Notes under the pieces: generated by a model
The model's input: the letters and a program-made list of their open reading frames with translations, nothing else
What the model was told of the DNA's origin: nothing
Database searches by the model: none
Translations under genes and position numbers: made by a program
NCBI RefSeq assembly: GCF_000429505.1
Contig: NZ_AUBZ01000006.1
Span: 1 to 64,000, forward strand
Origin: Aliagarivorans taiwanensis DSM 22990
GTDB taxonomy: Bacteria; Pseudomonadota; Gammaproteobacteria; Enterobacterales; Celerinatantimonadaceae
Reading direction: 5' to 3'
Length of the DNA stretch: 64,000 nt
Shown: positions 43,482-51,754 of the stretch, piece by piece
Numbering within the stretch: position 1 is the stretch's first letter
Layout: the number at the start of each line of letters is the position of its first letter

Positions 43482-45629
43482 CTAGCAAAAAATCATTACT
43501 ACTGCTGCCCCCTGATATGCTTCAGGTAGGTCTAAATCTTCTGGGTTGCATATTTGAAGTCTACCTCCGATTGTTTCCATCACTTTATCGGCGTAGTAAA
43601 GCCCAACCCCCATACCGCCAGGTCTAGAGGTTTTGAAAGGCTGGATCGCTTCTTCTGGGGTCAAACTAAAGCCAGGGCCATTATCCATAACAACTAATGC
43701 TGGACCTTCCTTAAACCAGTTGGGAAGGGTATCGATACGTATAGCAGGTTTAAAATCACTACCTTTTTTCTCAGCTTTTAAGTTTGTCCAATGAATTGAG
43801 TTATCGATCAGGTTAGTTAAGGTTGCTTGAAGTAAACCGAATGGTGCCGTAACCTCAAACGATTCTGATTCGTCAGTATTGACAGGACAAGATATAGTCA
43901 CATTGTGGTGTTTGAATCGATGTGTATTAAGTTTGATAATCTTTTGAGTAAGAGCTTTGATGTTAAACGTTTTCTGTTCATTACGGCGGAGAAGTGGAGC
44001 AAAGCCCTCGAGTAATTCAGCAAGATGTTCTGCTCGCTTTAGAAGGGTTTCGTAATCATCAGACTGTCGGATTGCTTCGTTTAGATCATCAACCCCCCTT
44101 TCTACCTCGTGAAATATTACAGCCAAATTGATGCCAGCTATGCCAGAGCTTAAAGTAACCTCCCTCATTTGAAGATAGTCTGATTCAATTTGTGCAACTT
44201 TACCGCTCATTTCTTCTTCAAGCTTGTGTTTTTTGATTGTTTTTTTAATGTCTTCAATGCTCTCGGTGAAGCGAGTTGTTGCTGGTGACGCATCTTTAAT
44301 ATCTCCTTTTAGGTAGGCATCAAGAGCTTCACGATCATTTCTGTGCTTTAAGTGAAAATCTTCAATCACACTAGCGACTATCCATCGATAACGTTTATAA
44401 GTGTCATTATCATCAAAACCCTCACGGTTTGTTTTTTCCTTGAGACCGGCGCTATCCTCAAGGTTTAAATCAATACCACCAATAACCATTCCTGTATCGA
44501 TTTTTTGACCAGGCATATTGATTCTTCCTGCGTTTAAACCGAGCCAGTCATCTTTCCCTTCGCCATAGTTGAAGACGCGGATACCATCTCGGTATACGCG
44601 TACTCCAGATTGTTCCTTTAAATAATCTTTAATTAATTGGGGAGAACCAATAGCGCTTAACACAGCTCCAGTTTTCATGAATATATAAAAGGTGCCGGAT
44701 ATAGGACCGATTCCCTTAATATCTTCAGGTTTTAGCAATAATGATTCGCGAATCGCTTCTTCGCGAGCCAACTCTTCTTCTTTGCTAGGTTCTAAAAGTT
44801 CAAGTTGCTCATCTTTAGTTTCTATAGAGGAAGAAGCTAGCTCTTTGAATGTTTGAGGAGGATTGAAAGAGTAGGTCGACGAAAACTGACCATTTTCATC
44901 GATAATGAAATCATATGTCCACAGTGCCTTGTCGAGTATATCTTTAGCTTCTAGTAAATCTGCGACTTCCTTTTCTCTGCCTGGAACATTCAAATTTACA
45001 TCGAAGTCAGATACAGTCTTGAATGGCGAGATAAGGCTAGTCAATAGGCGTTTAAGGCGTCTTAAATCACCACGAGTCCAATGTGTGTTGTTTAAGTCAC
45101 CAATTTCAATTCTTGTCCCCGTTTCTGATTTGAAATACTTAGGTGTTTCTAGAGGTGTAATTGTTACTCGCGTATCTTCAATGTACTGAGCTTCGTCAAT
45201 CAATTTGGGCCAATCAATAGTTATCTGGTGTTCTGCAGAATCTTTAGCTCTTGTGTTGATTGTAAGTTGCTTACCTAATTTATGAACAGCTAGGCGGCCA
45301 ACTCCTTTTTCTCCTAGAGGTAGGCGATTAAGTGGAGCTGGAGTCCTGATTTTATTTTTGCTACGTTTACTGTTTGTACCTATTTCCATCCACTTGTTTA
45401 GGATGTCCTCTTTGGTCATACCGAAGCCGTTGTGATCCCATATAATAATGTGCGGGTTATCACCATCTAAGTTCAGCGTAACGTCCACTTTAGTTGCGTT
45501 GGCATCGTAAGCGTTTTTTACGAGCTCAAATACAGCCAAACGGTCGTCGCCAATTAATTCATCACCTAAAAGCTTGAGCAAGTGGGCATTTGCTCTAAAC
45601 GGCGTAATTAGTGGCATTTTATCTTCCAT
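43482..45629 (-). CDS. Double-GHKL ATPase: Hsp90/MORC-like N terminus, histidine-kinase-like C terminus
   Basis: 715 residues; ATG 45629 follows GAGAGGTAGAA. The N-terminal GHKL ATPase has E35/N39/D42 in FELVKNAYDANATKVDV, WDHNGFGMT (motif II) and LGEKGVGRLAVHKLG (motif III), as in Hsp90, MutL and MORC proteins. The C-terminal half has a helical DHp-like segment with His 507 in AVIFHEVERGVDDL. An HATPase domain follows: N-box TNLIDNSIHW (about 605), G1 DNGPGF (649) and G2 GGMGVGL (671). Both nucleotide pockets look intact. It is followed by a receiver protein and convergent with a DNA methyltransferase. A phosphorelay from His 507 to D63 of the receiver is inferred. Confidence 0.85.
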   Translation of the reverse strand: MEDKMPLITPFRANAHLLKLLGDELIGDDRLAVFELVKNAYDANATKVDVTLNLDGDNPHIIIWDHNGFGMTKEDILNKWMEIGTNSKRSKNKIRTPAPLNRLPLGEKGVGRLAVHKLGKQLTINTRAKDSAEHQITIDWPKLIDEAQYIEDTRVTITPLETPKYFKSETGTRIEIGDLNNTHWTRGDLRRLKRLLTSLISPFKTVSDFDVNLNVPGREKEVADLLEAKDILDKALWTYDFIIDENGQFSSTYSFNPPQTFKELASSSIETKDEQLELLEPSKEEELAREEAIRESLLLKPEDIKGIGPISGTFYIFMKTGAVLSAIGSPQLIKDYLKEQSGVRVYRDGIRVFNYGEGKDDWLGLNAGRINMPGQKIDTGMVIGGIDLNLEDSAGLKEKTNREGFDDNDTYKRYRWIVASVIEDFHLKHRNDREALDAYLKGDIKDASPATTRFTESIEDIKKTIKKHKLEEEMSGKVAQIESDYLQMREVTLSSGIAGINLAVIFHEVERGVDDLNEAIRQSDDYETLLKRAEHLAELLEGFAPLLRRNEQKTFNIKALTQKIIKLNTHRFKHHNVTISCPVNTDESESFEVTAPFGLLQATLTNLIDNSIHWTNLKAEKKGSDFKPAIRIDTLPNWFKEGPALVVMDNGPGFSLTPEEAIQPFKTSRPGGMGVGLYYADKVMETIGGRLQICNPEDLDLPEAYQGAAVVMIFC

Positions 45630-46029
45630 TTCTACCTCTCAAACATGAGTGACCTAGCCTTCTGCATAATCAAAGCTTTTGTGTTTTATTCGGTGGCCTA
45701 CGATAAGTAAACTTAGAATACTGTAGGTGAGGGAATCTTGCTGATTGCCTTCACTGTTCCAATTTTATGATTAAGCAAGTAGTTTTAGCTATTCGTCTGT
45801 GATAATGCCCCTAATATCATAATTATTAAACTAGTTTTGTACTCTATGGGGTTTAGCTCACACCAATTTTTGTGTGGTTCAGGGGGGCTTTCAGCAGCGT
45901 AATAGCTTAAAATTCTGAGGTTTCTTTTAGTGTTCTGTTAGTGCATTTCATTTGTTTTCAATTGCTTATTGCGTATTCGATGTATTGTGCCAGACTGGTT
46001 TATGAGGTGTAACTAAATGAGGAACTGGT
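45630..46029. other. 400-base A+T-rich region, divergent promoters
   Basis: Separates the GHKL operon (leftward) from the 198-residue membrane protein gene (rightward), so it should hold both promoters. I see no ORF with an RBS, no strong hairpin and no repeat in it. Confidence 0.35.
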
Positions 46030-46626
46030 ATGGCTATCAAAATGAAAGCTGTTTCAGCGGAGGCTGCGGCAAGGCACCCTGGCAGCGCTGGTATTGAACC
46101 TCATGCTTTCACAGAAAAAGAGGCGGAGACAGCAGTTATTCGTGATTGGCTCTGGCCGTTAAAAGTGATGGTGAAATTGGTTCTTTTTGTGGCGTTGTTG
46201 TTTGCCTTGCCCAGCCCAATTTCATTTTTGATTATCCTGTTTACCGCAGCTTATTGCGTGAACAAGCTACATCGACGTTATGGCAGGCCCAGAGCCAGCA
46301 CTAACAGGGTGAGACGGTTCCAAGGGCATGGATCGATATCGATGGGAGCTAGCTCGGCATCTGGCTTATTAAGTTCAGGAGTATACCAAGCTGGATTGGT
46401 TGATGCGGTAGGTGTGGAATTGATACCAGATGCCGCAGATTATGCCTCTGATTCGAGTTCTTCATTTTGGTGTGGTGATATCAATCCAGCAAGTGGCCTT
46501 CCCATGATGGAAAACTCCTGTATTGATATCGGCGGCAATGTGTTTGGGGATGACAGCATGACCAGTATTGATACTGGCTTCGATTGTGGTGGTATTAGCT
46601 GCGATCCATTTGATTCAACGATTTAA
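46030..46626 (+). CDS. Membrane protein, unknown (island)
   Basis: 198 residues; ATG 46030 follows GAGGAACTGGT. A charged N terminus precedes two TM helices (VMVKLVLFVALLFALP, ISFLIILFTAAYCV, about 48-82) and a basic loop. The Gly/Ser/Asp-rich tail contains several Cys (SSSFWCGDINPASG, DCGGISCDPFD). No family recognised. A 38-codon gene follows after 9 bases and probably belongs to the same transcript. Confidence 0.65.
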   Translation: MAIKMKAVSAEAAARHPGSAGIEPHAFTEKEAETAVIRDWLWPLKVMVKLVLFVALLFALPSPISFLIILFTAAYCVNKLHRRYGRPRASTNRVRRFQGHGSISMGASSASGLLSSGVYQAGLVDAVGVELIPDAADYASDSSSSFWCGDINPASGLPMMENSCIDIGGNVFGDDSMTSIDTGFDCGGISCDPFDSTI

Positions 46627-46635
46627 GGAGGTTGT

Positions 46636-46752
46636 ATGGATCTGCTTTGGTATTGGCTCGTGGGGCTGCTTTTGACGATAGCTGCCGTTGGAGGAGTGTA
46701 TTGGTATGCTGCTTATCAGGCCAAACGGTGTGGGAGCTGCAAGGAAGAATAG
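46636..46752 (+). CDS. 38-residue membrane small protein
   Basis: ATG 46636 has a near-perfect AAGGAGG 5 bases upstream. The product is one TM helix (MDLLWYWLVGLLLTIAAVGG) followed by VYWYAAYQAKRCGSCKEE, ending in a CGSC motif. It lies 9 bases after the 198-residue membrane protein gene, so it is probably its partner. Function unknown. Confidence 0.6.
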   Translation: MDLLWYWLVGLLLTIAAVGGVYWYAAYQAKRCGSCKEE

Positions 46753-46814
46753 TGTTCCCAATTTCCCTGATTTCCCACTTTCCCGCGCTTCCATGGTAAA
46801 GGAGGCCAGTTAAC

Positions 46815-48020
46815 TCAAAGATACTTGGCGAGGCGATCTGCAACCTTCTGGTGAGCATCTCTTCGTTCTTCCAGAAAATCGTGACGGTTGTAGATACCCT
46901 CAACACCTTTGAGTTTGTGGTTTAAGCAACGCTCAGCCACCTGCCCATCAATGCCTTCGGCAGAAGCCAGTGTTCTGAAGGTACGACGCAGGTCATGGAC
47001 AACAAAGTAATCAACATCCCCCATTTTGTTTTGGGTCGGCCTGGCTTTGTCCTTACCAAACAAATATTTAATGGCGGTGGTTATCGTATCTGAGCCCATG
47101 TGTGCTCTTTTGCTTCTTCGTCTACTTGGGAAGACATATTCAGAATCAAGCGCCCTGATCTTGAGTTCTTGCAGCCAATTTACAGCTTGGTGAGGTAGGG
47201 GAATGGTCAATGGGATACCGTTTTTACTGCGACTGGCTGGTAGCTCCCAGATAGCCTTATCTAAGTCGATTTCACTCCAAGGGGCTTGGCAGAGTTCGCT
47301 ATTTCTGACGCCTAGCACTAGATACAGGCAGCAGGCCAGATAGTTTTCTCGCGTAAAGCTCACGTTGTTTTCTCTGAACACCCGAAACACAGTCTCAATC
47401 TCTTCTTCAGTTAACACTCTGGCGCGACTCTCTTCAACACCTCCGGCGTCATTGACACGAAAAGCGGCGGCGGGATTTATCTGGGTGAGATCCAGCTTAT
47501 TGGCATGTCGAAACAGTTGCTTCATATACATGAGAGTGTCGTTGGCGATGGTTGGCCGATTGCTATCCACAATACGTCTGATGACTTCTCGCACATCTAA
47601 TGCTGTTACCTTATCGATTTTAAGCTTCCCAATTACTGGGCGGATCTCTTTGGTGTAAACACGTTTTGGAATGTTCGGGTGCTTGAGCCTATCTTTAAGA
47701 TCATGCTCAAACCAGTCTTTGAATAAGTCATCTATGGTTTGTATGCCGGACCATTGGCGGCGTTGGCGTTCTGCCAGTGGATTGATGCCTTGCTGGATCA
47801 GCTTTCGTTGCTGGAAGGCTGCATCACGTGCGTCAGCAAGCGATAGTTCTGGATAGGACCCAAGTGTCATTTCTGGACGACTGCCGTTGATTGAAAATCG
47901 CAAGATCCAAAAAGGTTCTCCAGAAGTCGGTACGACGAAGTAGAGGCCGTTGCCATCTGCGGTTTTGCGTGGTTCATCTTTGGCTAAAGCAGCGACTTTT
48001 CGTGCGTTGAGCTTACCCAT
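46815..48020 (-). CDS. int: P4-type tyrosine integrase of the island
   Basis: 401 residues. N-terminal DUF4102 arm-binding domain (LNARKVAALAKDEPRKTADG, WILRFSINGSRPEMTLGSYP), SAM-like domain (about 95-185), and catalytic domain with Arg in LVLGVRNSELCQ, HDLRRTFRTLA, LNHK and the Tyr in GIYNRHDFLEERR. It reads toward the island interior, with its start about 185 bases from the yicC stop, the usual place for an enzyme that integrates into the yicC 3' end. Arm-type heptamers lie just upstream of its start at 48046-48097. Confidence 0.95.
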   Translation of the reverse strand: MGKLNARKVAALAKDEPRKTADGNGLYFVVPTSGEPFWILRFSINGSRPEMTLGSYPELSLADARDAAFQQRKLIQQGINPLAERQRRQWSGIQTIDDLFKDWFEHDLKDRLKHPNIPKRVYTKEIRPVIGKLKIDKVTALDVREVIRRIVDSNRPTIANDTLMYMKQLFRHANKLDLTQINPAAAFRVNDAGGVEESRARVLTEEEIETVFRVFRENNVSFTRENYLACCLYLVLGVRNSELCQAPWSEIDLDKAIWELPASRSKNGIPLTIPLPHQAVNWLQELKIRALDSEYVFPSRRRSKRAHMGSDTITTAIKYLFGKDKARPTQNKMGDVDYFVVHDLRRTFRTLASAEGIDGQVAERCLNHKLKGVEGIYNRHDFLEERRDAHQKVADRLAKYL

Positions 48021-48045
48021 ATAGTTCTCCTTATCATGGAAAGTT

Positions 48046-48097
48046 ACTCACCATTTAAGGGCATACTAGATCAATCCTACTCACCACTAAACTCACC
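48046..48097. promoter_or_regulatory. Candidate integrase arm-type sites, right end
   Basis: ACTCACC occurs at 48046-48052, 48079-48085 and 48091-48097, the last two 12 bp apart, as in the left-end pair. The sites sit between the int start and the yicC attachment core, so integrase binding could also repress its own gene. Confidence 0.65.
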
Positions 48098-48141
48098 AGT
48101 TGGTTGAAAATTCAGGCAAAGACCTGAAATCTCCTGAAAAC

Positions 48142-48167
48142 AAAAAAGCCCCTATTTACAGGGGCTT
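48142..48167 (-). terminator. Terminator downstream of yicC
   Basis: AAGCCCC (48147-48153) pairs with GGGGCTT (48161-48167); on the minus strand the stem is followed by T6. It lies inside the island end, 38 bases beyond the yicC stop, and insulates int from yicC transcription. Confidence 0.75.
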
Positions 48168-48204
48168 GGTAAGATTAAGTAAGCTCAAAGAGACTCAAAA
48201 AACC

Positions 48205-49065
48205 TTATTCGATATTTTGGATCTGCTCGCGCATTTGCTCAATCAACACCTTCAGCTCCACCGCTGCCTGAGTGATCTCGGCATTAATCGACTTAGAGGC
48301 TAGTGTATTCGCTTCGCGGTTGAACTCTTGCATCATAAAGTCGAGGCGTCGACCGCAGGCGCCGCCTTTTTTGAGGATCTTGCGGGTTTCGGCCACGTGG
48401 GCATCGAGGCGATCGAGCTCCTCGGCGACGTCGACCTTTTGCGCGGTCATGATCATCTCTTGCTCGATGCGCTGTGGGTCCATCTCGTCTTTGATTTCCG
48501 CTAGGCGGTTTTCCAGGCGATCGCGTTGCCACTGCATGACTGCTGGCATCTCGCCGCGTACAAAGCTGACTTGCTCGGTAATGGCTTGCAGGCGCGCTTC
48601 GATAAGCTCAGCCATCTTCTGGCCTTCGCTGGCGCGGCTGGCGATAAAGTCTTCCAAGGTGGCTTGCCACTCACCTAGCAGCTCTTTGCTGATGGCATCG
48701 GCGTCTTGCTCGGGGGCTTCCATTACGCCCGGCCAGCGCAGTACGTCGACTGGGTTGATCTGGCCGCCGGCGTGCTCTTGCACCCATTTGGCAGAGTTGA
48801 TGATCTGTTCTGCCAGCGCTTCGTTGAGCTGCAGGTCGCTGCGGTTGGCTTGGTCGGCCTCGAAACGCAGGTTACATTCCACCTTGCCGCGCTGCAGTGC
48901 CTTGCGGATGCGCTCGCGCAATACTGGCTCGAGTGAGCGGAACTGTTCCGGCATGCGCCAGTAAGATTCCAGGTAGCGTTGGTTTACGCTGCGAATTTCC
49001 CAGGTCGCGGTGCCCCACTCGGCTTTGTGTTGGCGGCGGGCGTAGCCGGTCATGCTATGAATCAT
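48205..49065 (-). CDS. yicC: YicC family endoribonuclease
   Basis: 286 residues from ATG 49065 ([18 protein letters not shown]). The family features are present: [20 protein letters not shown] near the N terminus and the C-terminal [28 protein letters not shown] with the conserved acidic/basic residues. E. coli YicC has RNase activity implicated in small-RNA turnover. The gene is divergent from rph and its 3' end is the island attachment site; the terminal codons remain family-like, so it is likely functional. Confidence 0.95.
   Translation of the reverse strand: MIHSMTGYARRQHKAEWGTATWEIRSVNQRYLESYWRMPEQFRSLEPVLRERIRKALQRGKVECNLRFEADQANRSDLQLNEALAEQIINSAKWVQEHAGGQINPVDVLRWPGVMEAPEQDADAISKELLGEWQATLEDFIASRASEGQKMAELIEARLQAITEQVSFVRGEMPAVMQWQRDRLENRLAEIKDEMDPQRIEQEMIMTAQKVDVAEELDRLDAHVAETRKILKKGGACGRRLDFMMQEFNREANTLASKSINAEITQAAVELKVLIEQMREQIQNIE
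48206..48227. repeat. Proximal attachment site within the yicC 3' end
   Basis: These bases encode the last residues of YicC (REQIQNIE) and match 33492-33513 at 20 of 22 positions. Insertion leaves the yicC reading frame intact because the island restores its 3' end. Confidence 0.85.
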
Positions 49066-49199
49066 CAACTGTTCTCAACAAAGGTTTTGCGCTGATTATA
49101 CTTAACTGCGTTAATCTCTCCAGTCTTGGCCTATTGAGCCGTGACCCCACCAGCTTTCGCGCCTATAATAGGCCGCAATTTGTCACTACGGAGTTTCCT

Positions 49200-49916
49200 A
49201 TGCGCCCCAACGGCCGAGAGCAAGGGCAGATGCGCCCGATCACCATTACCCGCAACTACACAGCCCATGCCGAAGGCTCGGTTTTGGTGGAGTTTGGCGA
49301 TACTAAAGTACTGTGTAATGCCTCGGTAGATGATGGTGTGCCGCGCTTTTTGAAAGGTAAAGGCCAGGGCTGGATCACCGCCGAATATGGCATGCTGCCT
49401 CGCTCTACCCACTCGCGTATGGGTCGTGAAGCGGCGCGCGGCAAGCAAAGCGGTCGCACCCAGGAAATTCAACGCCTTATCGGCCGCTCTCTGCGTGCTG
49501 CGGTTGATCTTAAAGCGCTGGGCGAGTTCACCATCACCGTGGATTGCGATGTGATTCAAGCCGACGGCGGTACCCGAACCGCAGCCATTACCGGTGCCTG
49601 TGTGGCCCTGCAAGATGCGCTGTGGTGGCTGATGGAACAGAAGAAGCTGAAGATCAGCCCGCTTAAGCAGATGATTGCGGCGGTATCAGTCGGCATTGTC
49701 GATGGCCAAGCGGTGTGCGATCTGGAGTATGTGGAAGACAGCAACGCCGAGACCGACATGAACGTAGTGATGGGCGCAGATGGTCGCATGATCGAAGTAC
49801 AGGGAACGGCAGAAGGCGAACCATTCAGCCATGAAGAGCTGCTGGAGATGCTAGCACTGGCCAAAGATGGCATTGAGCAGATCATCGAGGCGCAAACCCA
49901 AGCCTTAAATAGTTAA
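49200..49916 (+). CDS. rph: Ribonuclease PH
   Basis: Phosphorolytic 3'-5' exonuclease for tRNA maturation. 238 residues from ATG 49200 ([20 protein letters not shown]), exactly the E. coli length. It includes [36 protein letters not shown] and [20 protein letters not shown]. Unlike some E. coli K-12 strains, no frameshift is seen. It is followed by pyrE after 21 bases, the conserved rph-pyrE operon. Confidence 0.97.
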   Translation: MRPNGREQGQMRPITITRNYTAHAEGSVLVEFGDTKVLCNASVDDGVPRFLKGKGQGWITAEYGMLPRSTHSRMGREAARGKQSGRTQEIQRLIGRSLRAAVDLKALGEFTITVDCDVIQADGGTRTAAITGACVALQDALWWLMEQKKLKISPLKQMIAAVSVGIVDGQAVCDLEYVEDSNAETDMNVVMGADGRMIEVQGTAEGEPFSHEELLEMLALAKDGIEQIIEAQTQALNS

Positions 49917-49937
49917 CCTGTTACAGAAGAGAGCACC

Positions 49938-50582
49938 ATGAAAGCTTATCAACGCGAGTTTATCGAGTTTGCCCTGAGCAAGGGCGTACTGAAGTTTGGC
50001 GAGTTTACCCTGAAATCAGGCCGTAAAAGCCCCTACTTCTTCAACGCAGGTTTGTTTAACACTGGCCGTGACCTAAACCGTTTGGGCAAGTTCTATGCGG
50101 CGGCGCTGGAAGACTCTGGCGTGGGTTTTGACCTGGTATTTGGCCCTGCCTACAAAGGCATCCCAATCGCTACCACCACCGTGGTGGCGCTTGATGAGCA
50201 CTACGGCAAAGACTACCCCTACTGCTTTAACCGCAAAGAAGCCAAAGACCATGGCGAAGGCGGCAACCTGGTGGGTTCAGAGCTGAAAGGTCGGGTGATG
50301 TTGGTGGATGATGTGATTACCGCGGGCACCGCCATCCGCGAGTCGATGGACATTATCGCCGCTCACGAAGCCTCACTGGCTGGGGTACTGATTGCGCTAG
50401 ACCGTCAAGAGAAAGGCAAGGGCGAGCTAAGCGCGATTCAAGAGGTGGAGCGCGACTACGACGCCACCGTTATCTCTATCGTGAAACTGGCTGACCTGAT
50501 TACCTACCTTGAAGAGCAAGGCGACAATCAAGAGGCGCTGGCGGCGGTACGTGCCTACCGTGAACAGTACGGTATTGCCTAG
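49938..50582 (+). CDS. pyrE: Orotate phosphoribosyltransferase
   Basis: Makes OMP from orotate and PRPP in pyrimidine synthesis. 214 residues with [42 protein letters not shown] (flexible catalytic loop) and the PRPP motif [20 protein letters not shown] 49938 follows AGAGAGCACC. A terminator follows at 50611. The 21-base gap to rph has no attenuator like the E. coli one that I can discern. Confidence 0.97.
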   Translation: MKAYQREFIEFALSKGVLKFGEFTLKSGRKSPYFFNAGLFNTGRDLNRLGKFYAAALEDSGVGFDLVFGPAYKGIPIATTTVVALDEHYGKDYPYCFNRKEAKDHGEGGNLVGSELKGRVMLVDDVITAGTAIRESMDIIAAHEASLAGVLIALDRQEKGKGELSAIQEVERDYDATVISIVKLADLITYLEEQGDNQEALAAVRAYREQYGIA

Positions 50583-50610
50583 CTGTTAGGGCGAACATCC
50601 AATCCGACAA

Positions 50611-50632
50611 AGAGGCGTAAGCCTCTTTTTTT
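50611..50632 (+). terminator. Terminator after pyrE
   Basis: AGAGGC (50611-50616) pairs with GCCTCT (50621-50626) and is followed by T7. Confidence 0.85.
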
Positions 50633-50832
50633 ATGCCTGTTCGTCTGCTGAGAGCTAGCCCCGATTTCGACTAAAGGTTAGTGCTTTTACTCGCACTCTA
50701 TGAACTGCTGCACAAATTCACGATTCGAGGCGGGGCAAACTTGACGTGTATCAAGGGGAATCGGTCTTTGCTCATCGCTTTAGCGAGGAGATCTTAGACT
50801 TTAGCTATACGCCACAGCCGGAGGAGAGGCAT

Positions 50833-51291
50833 ATGCGCTTTCAACAACTCAAAGAGCTATTGGATCATTTCGAGAGTGACCGCCGCCAGCTGATCAAACT
50901 CTATCGCCATCTGGAAAACCAGGCCGATGACGAGCGGGTAAGAATGCTGCTCTCTTACTTGCAGCAGCGCGAGCATGAGAACTGCCAACAGCTTAAATCC
51001 AGCTATAGTGAAACGCCGAAGGATGTGCTGGAAACCTGGGTCGACCTAAGGGCTGAGAACGATATTGCTGAGATATGCAGCAAGGTGTTTTTACCCGCTA
51101 ACATGCATGTAGAAGAGGTGTTGGCGGTGGCAGTGGAGCTGGAGGGTAAAACCCTCGAGCTGCTCAATACCGGGGTACTGCAGCTGGCCAGCATGGCCCA
51201 CGCTAAGGAGTATCTGGAGAACCTGTTGGAGCATCAGCAAAAACGCGAGCAACAGCTCGTTCACTCAGCGCACCGGATGGACGATATCTAG
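50833..51291 (+). CDS. Helical protein, unknown (ferritin-like bundle?)
   Basis: 152 residues from ATG 50833 (MRFQQLKELLDHFESDRRQL), preceded by GGAGGAGAGGCAT; an upstream GTG at 50746 would add 29 residues. It is almost entirely helical with heptad-like spacing (LIKLYRHLENQADDERVRML, KEYLENLLEHQQKREQQLV). This suggests a four-helix bundle, possibly ferritin-like, but I do not see a clear iron-binding ExxH set. Its last codons overlap the end of the convergent YHS pseudogene. Confidence 0.7.
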   Translation: MRFQQLKELLDHFESDRRQLIKLYRHLENQADDERVRMLLSYLQQREHENCQQLKSSYSETPKDVLETWVDLRAENDIAEICSKVFLPANMHVEEVLAVAVELEGKTLELLNTGVLQLASMAHAKEYLENLLEHQQKREQQLVHSAHRMDDI

Positions 51292-51442
51292 GGCGTAGCC
51301 AAGGCCTGCTGCCAGGCTTGGTCGGCGACGGCTTTATAGGCTTGCCAGTCGCCGCTGAGCCAGCGCTGACGGCCCTTTTCAGCGTAAAACAGATAGAGCT
51401 CGTCGCCAAAGAACTCCCACACCTTACCGTTGGTTGCCACTA

Positions 51443-51692
51443 TACCCGAGCAACCTCAATATGCTTGTTCAGCGAGATTTCCAGTCCCTCAGGCAAGGCA
51501 CTGTTCCGCTGGTCTAAATCAAGGAGCAGTAACGCAGTATGAGGGACTGGAAATCTCGCCCTTTGGGAGGAGCTCAATGTCCATAGTTCTTCGTTAAAAA
51601 CACTCGAAATGGATTACCATTCCTTCGCATTTTCGCCTCGCTCTATGGGCATTGAGTTCCTCTGAATCCTGCATTTTGAGGTTGTTCGGGTA
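51443..51692. mobile_element. 250-bp MITE with TA duplication
   Basis: Terminal inverted repeats TACCCGAGCAACCTCAATAT plus GC (51443-51464) and its partner at 51671-51692 match at 20 of 22 positions. TA flanks it on both sides (51441-51442, 51693-51694), typical of IS630/mariner-type transposition. A second, perfect 20-bp inverted repeat lies inside (51472-51491 / 51540-51559, arm GCGAGATTTCCAGTCCCTCA). No ORF for a transposase. It interrupts a YHS gene whose frame is restored by its removal. Confidence 0.85.
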
Positions 51693-51714
51693 TAGTCCTT
51701 CTCCCAAGCTCAAC

Positions 51715-51754
51715 GCATTGGCGCATTGGCGCATTGGCGCATTGGCGCATTGGC
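51715..51754. repeat. Five tandem copies of an 8-bp unit
   Basis: GCATTGGC repeats five times within the YHS pseudogene. Two copies would give the protein QCANALSLGEG; three extra copies add 24 bases, which keeps the frame. Confidence 0.85.

Larger units (their letters stand above)
33492..48227. mobile_element. Genomic island integrated at the 3' end of yicC
   Basis: Bounded by imperfect 22-bp direct repeats (33492-33513 and 48206-48227, two mismatches) that share ATATT(T/C)TGGATCTGCT; the right copy is the last codons of yicC. A P4-type integrase gene lies beside yicC. Each end carries three ACTCACC boxes. The interior is visibly more A+T-rich than the flanks. Contents: HTH pair and DUF927 ATPase, unknown genes, a second tyrosine recombinase, a DNA methyltransferase and a GHKL/receiver pair. 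From established knowledge, Vibrio mobilizable genomic islands served by SXT/R391 elements use the same yicC 3' site. No relaxase or conjugation genes are present, so mobility would need a helper. Confidence 0.9.

Noticed and set aside
42103-45629. Direct assignment of the GHKL/receiver pair as Detocs
   Set aside because: Detocs has a separate phosphobuffer protein and a different kinase and effector architecture; the Hsp90/MORC-like N-terminal domain here does not fit.
33492-48227. Complete prophage or conjugative element
   Set aside because: No capsid, portal, terminase, tail, relaxase, coupling protein or type IV secretion genes are present.
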